Assembly (NCBI GenBank): GCA_027451265.1
Contig: DAIDJT010000181.1
Coordinates: 1 to 5,547, forward strand
DNA length: 5,547 nucleotides
DNA from: Bacteroidales bacterium
Lineage (GTDB): Bacteria > Bacteroidota > Bacteroidia > Bacteroidales > VadinHA17
Direction: 5' to 3'
Shown here: positions 1-4,082 of the stretch, piece by piece
Layout of the letters: each line of letters begins with the position of its first letter
Position numbering within the stretch: the stretch's first letter is position 1
Made by a program: the position numbers and the translations under genes
Notes under the pieces: model-generated
The model's database searches: none
What the model was told of the DNA's origin: nothing
The model's input: the letters and a program-made list of their open reading frames with translations, nothing else

Positions 1-103
1 GCAAATCGCAATTCGCTCTTGCACCTCGCAGATCGCACCTCGCACCTCGCAAATCGCAATTCGCTCTTGCACCTCGCAGATCGCACCTCGCACCTCGCAA
101 ATC
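1..103. repeat. Tandem repeat, 48-bp period, made of GCANNTC-like heptamers
   Basis: Two identical 48-bp units (1-48 and 49-96) are followed by the first 7 bases of a third (97-103). Each unit splits into seven short words that begin with GC: GCAAATC, GCAATTC, the 6-base GCTCTT, GCACCTC, GCAGATC, GCACCTC, GCACCTC. It is therefore a higher-order repeat of a degenerate heptamer. The array reaches the left edge and may continue beyond it. Its right end overlaps the last two bases of the reverse-strand phosphatase stop codon. It lies downstream of the minus-strand operon and holds no obvious hairpin terminator. Heptamer arrays of this kind are, from general knowledge, common between genes in environmental Bacteroidota and in cyanobacteria; their function here is unknown. 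Confidence 0.95.
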
Positions 104-1316
104 AAATATAGTCGATACTGACCTGTTTCAGCCACTTGTCCTCAAGGATGCGTGCAATCCGCTTGACAACAGTCCGGCGTATTTCAAGATCAACCGGAAG
201 GGTGGGATCCTGGTGAGCCACGTTGATCCGGGTGCCTACCAGGAAATTGATCTCATCACTCTCCATGATCATTTTGACGATCTTGTCGGCAGGGCCCTTG
301 CCCAGCTTGACACTGTTTTTGTATCCCTTGACAAGTTCGTTCACCTTCTGCAGGGTCAGGATACCCTCCGTCACCAGGTCAATACCCTCCATGAAGCTCT
401 CAGGCGGAAGGTCGGGGTCTTCAAATATCAGTTCGTCAACTATCTTGCGGTTAAGTTCACGGGCAACAATGTCGGCTGTTGTGCCACCGCACAGTATAAC
501 CTTTCCCTTGTAACCGGTAACCCTGTCTGCAAGTTCCTTGTCCTTCTCCTCATCATACGGTGGACCGGTGCAGAGGAGAAGTTTGCGCGGCTCCCTGAAA
601 TAGAGGATGGCGCATGAAATATCATCCTTGGCTTCGTAATTGTCATGCTTGTATGCCATGTTCACAATCTTCGCAGCCAGGGTTGATGCTGATATGGATG
701 ACTCACTGGCAACGAGTGATGCAGCATACTGCTGAACATTGTCGCGTTCCCATCCCAGCGGCCATGCGGCTGACCCCATGCCACTTTGCGCAACGCCATC
801 GGAGAGAAGGATAATGCGGTCTTCCTTGGCGGGGTAAAAGGTGCATTTACGAAGACGTTTTCCGGCGTTCCTCCCCTTGTCGAGAACCACATCCCTCCAG
901 TCAGGTTCAAATGGGTGGCTTCCCCTGAGGATTATGCATTGAGGATTGTCATACTCCAGAATATTTGCCCGGCCGTCACTCTCAACATCGACGATTGAAA
1001 AGGTGGCATAGCTGATCTTTCTTTCCGAACAAACCGGAAGGGTATTCATGATAATCTCGGCAATTCGGTCGGATTCCTTGTGCTCACGGGTGAAGTTGAG
1101 GGCCATGGTGGAGGTGAGGGTGGCAAGGATGTTGGCCTTGACACCGTGCCCCATGCCGTCAGAGAGGACTGTAATTATGCGGTTCTCCTCACGTACGTTC
1201 TCTGACAGGAAGACATCGCCGCAGATCCGCTCACCGTGATGATTGCGTTGCTGGCTGTTGACTTCAATGAAGAACTGCCTCTCAATGGCCGTAGTGACGT
1301 TATTTTCCGGGTGCAT
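102..1316 (-). CDS. SpoIIE/PP2C-family serine phosphatase with uncharacterised C-terminal domain
   Basis: This 404-aa soluble protein is the last gene of the minus-strand operon. Residues about 13-240 form a SpoIIE-type PPM phosphatase domain. The metal-binding acidic residues are all present: D34 in the CGD motif, D53 in SDGMGHG (52-58), D173 in SDGV, and D232 in DDIS (231-234). It should therefore be an active Mn/Mg-dependent Ser/Thr phosphatase. Family members usually dephosphorylate anti-sigma-factor antagonists, but no STAS or anti-sigma gene is visible here, so the substrate is unknown. Residues about 243-404 form a separate domain with a CTGPP start and an ILCGGTTADIVAR segment (274-286), which I cannot assign to a function. 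The ATG lies inside the upstream gene, giving a 17-bp overlap that suggests translational coupling; AGAAGAAG just upstream may serve as a ribosome site. The next in-frame ATG is M55, past catalytic D34 and D53, so this start is preferred. There is no signal peptide or membrane segment. The HydS/HfsB-type neighbour suggests it is the output of a redox sensor (inference). Confidence 0.93.
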   Translation of the reverse strand: MHPENNVTTAIERQFFIEVNSQQRNHHGERICGDVFLSENVREENRIITVLSDGMGHGVKANILATLTSTMALNFTREHKESDRIAEIIMNTLPVCSERKISYATFSIVDVESDGRANILEYDNPQCIILRGSHPFEPDWRDVVLDKGRNAGKRLRKCTFYPAKEDRIILLSDGVAQSGMGSAAWPLGWERDNVQQYAASLVASESSISASTLAAKIVNMAYKHDNYEAKDDISCAILYFREPRKLLLCTGPPYDEEKDKELADRVTGYKGKVILCGGTTADIVARELNRKIVDELIFEDPDLPPESFMEGIDLVTEGILTLQKVNELVKGYKNSVKLGKGPADKIVKMIMESDEINFLVGTRINVAHQDPTLPVDLEIRRTVVKRIARILEDKWLKQVSIDYI

Positions 1317-3177
1317 TCTTCTTCTGGCGGAACGATTCTACAATGGAATTGAGCATCTTCTCTGTATCTGAGGCTCCCTCTCCAAGGAGGAACCCTATTT
1401 TCTGAACCATTTCAAGGTTCTTGTCAATGACGTCTGAGACCCTGGTGATCACCTCCTCGCGCTGTACCTCCGGAGAAAAGAGGTCGCGGATCACAGCTCC
1501 TGCAATCCTGTTCTGCCTTATCGGGAAGATGGAAATGTTGAACATACGGTCTTCCAGCTGGACATCACGGCTTATTACCGATTCATTTTCGCGCAGAACG
1601 AATGAGAAGATATTGTATACATTGAACGGCAGCAATGTCTTCAGATCAGCCCCGCGAAGCCCCGGGATGATCTCGGCAATTGCCTTTGCATCCTCTCCGA
1701 TGATCTCCAGGAAACGTTCGTTTGACTGCAGTATCTTAAGCTCATTGTCAACAATCACCACCCCGTTGGGCAGTTTGTTAAGCATGCTGTTCATTGTATC
1801 CGAGGCATCCTGGGCAGCATCCTTTTCGCGCATGGCCTGCTCTTCCGAATCTTTTAGCGCCTTCTTCGTTTCGGAGAGCTTCTTGTTCGTCTGCCGCAGT
1901 GTCTCAATATACTCCTGCTTATTGCGGAGGTTGTATGTATGACACATCTCCGGAACAGCCAGTCCCTTTGCCACTGTAGCTGCAAACTCACGGCATGAAC
2001 CGTATCCGCAGGCATTGCAGTTAAGCTCCTCTGACCGGTTATCCTTGCCTATTATCTTCAGTACCTCGCCGATGGCTTCCGGGGAGGGTTCGGGGATACG
2101 CTGGTCATTAGCCCTGAATGTGCGTGAAATGTCAAGCCTGGACCAACGCTCCATATCCTTCTGCCACTGAGCCTTATCAAGTGATTCAACACGTTTTTCG
2201 GCGTACTGTTTGACAAGTGACCTGCGCCTGAAGCGCTCATCATGCCTGATCATGCCGGGACCGAGCATGCAGCCCGGGCAGAAGAAGAGGTTGAAATGAT
2301 GCCTGATTGTGTCAATATGATGGTCAAAGTCATTGATGGCTTCCTTCACATCTTCGGAGCCCGAAGCCGTGATAACCTGGCTTGAGACCAGGTCACGCTT
2401 TATGCCTGCAGCCTGAAGTATGCCAGCGGGGTAGGGGTAAAGTGCACCCCAGTTGCCGTACGGAGGATCAAACTCGGACATCTTGACCGTCTTTTCCTGT
2501 ATCTCGAACTCTTCGAATAGCTGCCTGATCTCGATGAATGTAAGAACAGCCTCCACCAGGTTCATGTTATTGTAAAGGGTGGCTTCGGCCTTTATGTCAA
2601 TGCAGGGCCCGATGAAGACGTTTGCCACATCGTCACCATAAAGATCACGGGTAACCATTGCCGTGGCCACCATTGGCGAGACAAGCGGAGCCAGGTTGGG
2701 TACCAGGTTCGGATGGTACTTCTCTATCATCTCAACGATTGACGGACAATTGGATGTTATGTAGTACTTGCCACTAGATTCCTCGAAGAGCTGCCTGTAG
2801 GCATAGGCTACGAGGTCTACCCCGAAGGAAACCTCATGGACATACGTGAACCCCAGGCTCCGGATCATTCCCACGAACTTACGGTAGTCGGTTATGTCAT
2901 CAAACTCCGATGCTATGCTCGGTGCTATCAGTGCTGCCGTGCGGCGGCCCGACTGAAGCAGGTGCTTTACCTGGCTGCGTGAATCCCTGAATTCAATGGC
3001 CTTTGGTGAACATGCCATGAAACACAGGCCACATCCTATACACCTGTCAGCAATTATCACCGGGTGCGCTCTCTCAGGCTTTACCTCGATGGCATTCACC
3101 GGGCATACCCTTACGCACGAGTAAGAATTGCGGCACTTATCCTCATTTATATAAATTACCTGGTCGGGTATTTTCAT
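1300..3177 (-). CDS. Sensory [FeFe]-hydrogenase-like iron-sulfur protein with PAS domain
   Basis: This 625-aa cytoplasmic protein has a clear domain order. An N-terminal bacterial-type ferredoxin region (about 8-64) has cysteines C15, C21, C25 and then C46, C49, C52, C56. An [FeFe]-hydrogenase large-subunit-like domain (about 75-310) follows, with motif remnants TSNCP (141-145), GPCIDIKAEA (190-199) and FCPGCMLGPGM (299-309). Next is a 4Fe-4S domain of the CNACGYGSC type (ligands C387, C390, C395, C412), a polar coiled coil (about 418-465), a PAS domain (about 466-565) and a C-terminal helix. This order matches the sensory HydS/HfsB-type hydrogenase relatives thought to sense H2 or redox state rather than to turn over H2. 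N143 sits where catalytic enzymes have the proton-relay cysteine, and the MPCxxK lysine is lost. S18 replaces the expected second cysteine of the first cluster. The start is 23 bp after the upstream ferredoxin stop, with no Shine-Dalgarno sequence; the end overlaps the phosphatase gene. It probably passes a redox signal through PAS to that phosphatase (inference). Confidence 0.92.
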   Translation of the reverse strand: MKIPDQVIYINEDKCRNSYSCVRVCPVNAIEVKPERAHPVIIADRCIGCGLCFMACSPKAIEFRDSRSQVKHLLQSGRRTAALIAPSIASEFDDITDYRKFVGMIRSLGFTYVHEVSFGVDLVAYAYRQLFEESSGKYYITSNCPSIVEMIEKYHPNLVPNLAPLVSPMVATAMVTRDLYGDDVANVFIGPCIDIKAEATLYNNMNLVEAVLTFIEIRQLFEEFEIQEKTVKMSEFDPPYGNWGALYPYPAGILQAAGIKRDLVSSQVITASGSEDVKEAINDFDHHIDTIRHHFNLFFCPGCMLGPGMIRHDERFRRRSLVKQYAEKRVESLDKAQWQKDMERWSRLDISRTFRANDQRIPEPSPEAIGEVLKIIGKDNRSEELNCNACGYGSCREFAATVAKGLAVPEMCHTYNLRNKQEYIETLRQTNKKLSETKKALKDSEEQAMREKDAAQDASDTMNSMLNKLPNGVVIVDNELKILQSNERFLEIIGEDAKAIAEIIPGLRGADLKTLLPFNVYNIFSFVLRENESVISRDVQLEDRMFNISIFPIRQNRIAGAVIRDLFSPEVQREEVITRVSDVIDKNLEMVQKIGFLLGEGASDTEKMLNSIVESFRQKKNAPGK

Positions 3178-3200
3178 AATCAGTCAATTATTTGTTTCGT

Positions 3201-3527
3201 CTACACCAGTTCCTTCTCCAGTAACTTCTCTATATCCTGGACACCGATGTTTGAAAAGGTCTTGCCGTTAATTATTATAAAGGGACCCTCGCTGCAACGG
3301 TTCATGCACCGCGCCCCCTTCAGCATCACCTTGTCATCAAGGTGATTCTTCCTGAGAAAATCCCTGATGACCTGTACTACCTCTCTGTTACCTCTTGAGA
3401 AACAGGAACTTCCGAGGCATATTTCAATGTCGTACGATTGTCCCAACACCCTTTCTTTTAGTTCATACTCACTCAAAAATACAATAATTTCAAACCGGTT
3501 CACCATCAGTAAGCTTATTTCAATCAT
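3201..3527 (-). CDS. Small thioredoxin-like [2Fe-2S] ferredoxin domain protein
   Basis: This is the first gene of the minus-strand operon, 108 aa as called. The conserved part (about 32-108) is a thioredoxin-like [2Fe-2S] domain of the NuoE C-terminal type, with ligands C37 and C42 (CLGSSC, spacing C-x4-C) and C74 and C78 (CMNRC, spacing C-x3-C), followed by SEGP. It lacks the N-terminal helical bundle of full NuoE, so it is a free-standing electron carrier or partner subunit. Its place before the PAS-type iron-sulfur sensor suggests it feeds electrons to, or reads redox state for, that protein (inference). The start is uncertain. The first 30 residues come from AT-rich DNA and precede the conserved domain, and that DNA contains a possible promoter (TATTTTTG). 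Alternative starts are ATG at 3506 (M8), or GTG at 3449 and TTG at 3446, just after a purine-rich AAAAGAAAGG. The family call is firm; the N-terminus is not. Confidence 0.88.
   Translation of the reverse strand: MIEISLLMVNRFEIIVFLSEYELKERVLGQSYDIEICLGSSCFSRGNREVVQVIRDFLRKNHLDDKVMLKGARCMNRCSEGPFIIINGKTFSNIGVQDIEKLLEKELV
3474..3504 (-). promoter_or_regulatory. Possible Bacteroidetes-type promoter for the minus-strand operon
   Basis: Read on the minus strand, 3481-3474 is TATTTTTG, an exact match to the Bacteroidetes -7 element TAnnTTTG. Nineteen bases upstream the -33 position reads GGTG, which matches TTTG at only two of four bases. The site lies inside the called N-terminal region of the ferredoxin gene, so it can be real only if translation starts further downstream, for example at the GTG or TTG near 3446-3449. 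Low-confidence call. Confidence 0.3.
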
Positions 3528-3530
3528 TAT

Positions 3531-3548
3531 TTGTTAATAAAATAACAA
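3531..3548. promoter_or_regulatory. Rex-like operator (NADH/NAD+-responsive repressor site)
   Basis: The 18-bp sequence TTGTTAATAAAATAACAA is an inverted repeat with perfect 6-bp arms, TTGTTA and TAACAA. It matches the Rex operator form TTGTTAAnnnnTTAACAA at 13 of 14 fixed positions. Rex is a redox repressor that releases DNA when NADH is high and commonly controls hydrogenase and fermentation genes, which fits the neighbours. The site sits between two divergent operons, 4 bp from the called ferredoxin start and just upstream of the plus-strand -33 box. A Crp/Fnr-family dimer site is an alternative reading. No rex gene is in the window. Confidence 0.6.
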
Positions 3549-3565
3549 TGTTTTTGAAATAACAA
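3548..3565. promoter_or_regulatory. Weaker second Rex-like half-site overlapping the plus-strand promoter
   Basis: A direct copy of the 10-mer AAATAACAAT occurs at 3540-3549 and again at 3557-3566, 17 bp apart. The second copy ends an 18-bp window that has a good right half (ATAACAA, 6 of 7 against TTAACAA) and a poor left half (4 of 7). It covers the plus-strand -33 TTTG at 3553-3556, so a protein bound here would block RNA polymerase. AT-rich DNA makes chance resemblance possible. Confidence 0.3.
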
Positions 3566-3583
3566 TAAAATTAAATAGCTTTG
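3553..3583 (+). promoter_or_regulatory. Bacteroidetes-type sigma promoter for the nuoE-nuoF operon
   Basis: TTTG at 3553-3556 and TAGCTTTG at 3576-3583 are separated by exactly 19 bp. This is a full match to the Bacteroidetes primary-sigma consensus (-33 TTTG, -7 TAnnTTTG, spacer about 19-21). Transcription would start near 3588-3592, giving a leader of about 25 bases before the ATG at 3615. There is no Shine-Dalgarno sequence before that ATG, only an AT-rich TTTTTAAA, which is usual in this phylum. Confidence 0.75.
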
Positions 3584-3614
3584 TATTTGTCTGAATAGTC
3601 AGATCATTTTTAAA

Positions 3615-4082
3615 ATGAGTAAGATAGATGATATTCTGAGCCGTTACAGGGAGGGGAGTCATGAGAACCTGATACCCATCCTTCAGGATGTCCAGGAGGC
3701 TGAGGGTTATCTCTCCGAAAGCGCCATAATAAGTATAGGCAGTTTTCTCCGGATGTCAACAACCAAGATCTACGGTCTGGCCACTTTTTATGACCGTTTC
3801 AGGTTCATCCCGTCGGGAAAGGTACACCTGCGCATATGCAACGGCACGACCTGCTTTATCAACGGTTCGGCAGCAGTGGTGACGGCTATCAGGGAAACAC
3901 TGGGTATTGAACCCGGGCAGACCACCCGTGACGGCAGGTTCAGCTATGAGCTGACTGCCTGCCAGGGCGGCTGCAATGAAGGACCGGTAGTCTGGGCAGG
4001 AGAAAAATACCATACCCACCTGCACCCCGATGATATACCTGAAATGATTTCGAAACTCAAAGCACTGGCTGACCTGAAATGA
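3615..4082 (+). CDS. nuoE: NuoE/HydC-like [2Fe-2S] subunit of an NAD(P)H-linked oxidoreductase
   Basis: This 155-aa protein has the full NuoE length and layout: an N-terminal helical bundle (about 1-65, with the family segment KIYGLATFYDRFRF at 51-64) and a C-terminal thioredoxin-like [2Fe-2S] domain. The ligands are C75 and C80 (CNGTTC, C-x4-C) and C116 and C120 (CQGGC, C-x3-C), all present. NuoE proteins partner the NuoF flavoprotein and carry electrons near its FMN. In anaerobes the same family is HydC of the HydABC bifurcating hydrogenase; the symbol here is at family level, and complex I itself is not implied. It is the first gene of the plus-strand operon, behind a good Bacteroidetes promoter and a Rex-like site. 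Its TGA overlaps the ATG of the next gene (ATGA), so the two are probably translationally coupled and made in equal amounts. Nothing in it appears degenerate, in contrast to its NuoF partner. Confidence 0.95.
   Translation: MSKIDDILSRYREGSHENLIPILQDVQEAEGYLSESAIISIGSFLRMSTTKIYGLATFYDRFRFIPSGKVHLRICNGTTCFINGSAAVVTAIRETLGIEPGQTTRDGRFSYELTACQGGCNEGPVVWAGEKYHTHLHPDDIPEMISKLKALADLK

Noticed and set aside
1..101. Rho-independent terminator after the phosphatase gene
   Set aside because: I saw no stable GC-rich stem followed by a T-run on the minus strand; the region is taken up by the heptamer repeats.
1..103. Possible CRISPR array
   Set aside because: The repeat units abut directly with no unique spacers and are themselves built of heptamers, so this is a simple tandem array.
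1421..1942. Plus-strand open frame of 173 codons inside the iron-sulfur protein gene
   Set aside because: It lies wholly within a well-supported gene on the other strand, is serine-rich and low in complexity, and shows no recognisable domain; it is a shadow frame.
1300..3177. Calling this gene a catalytic [FeFe] hydrogenase
   Set aside because: The proton-relay cysteine and the conserved lysine are missing, the third motif has altered spacing, and a PAS domain is attached; a sensory role is better supported.
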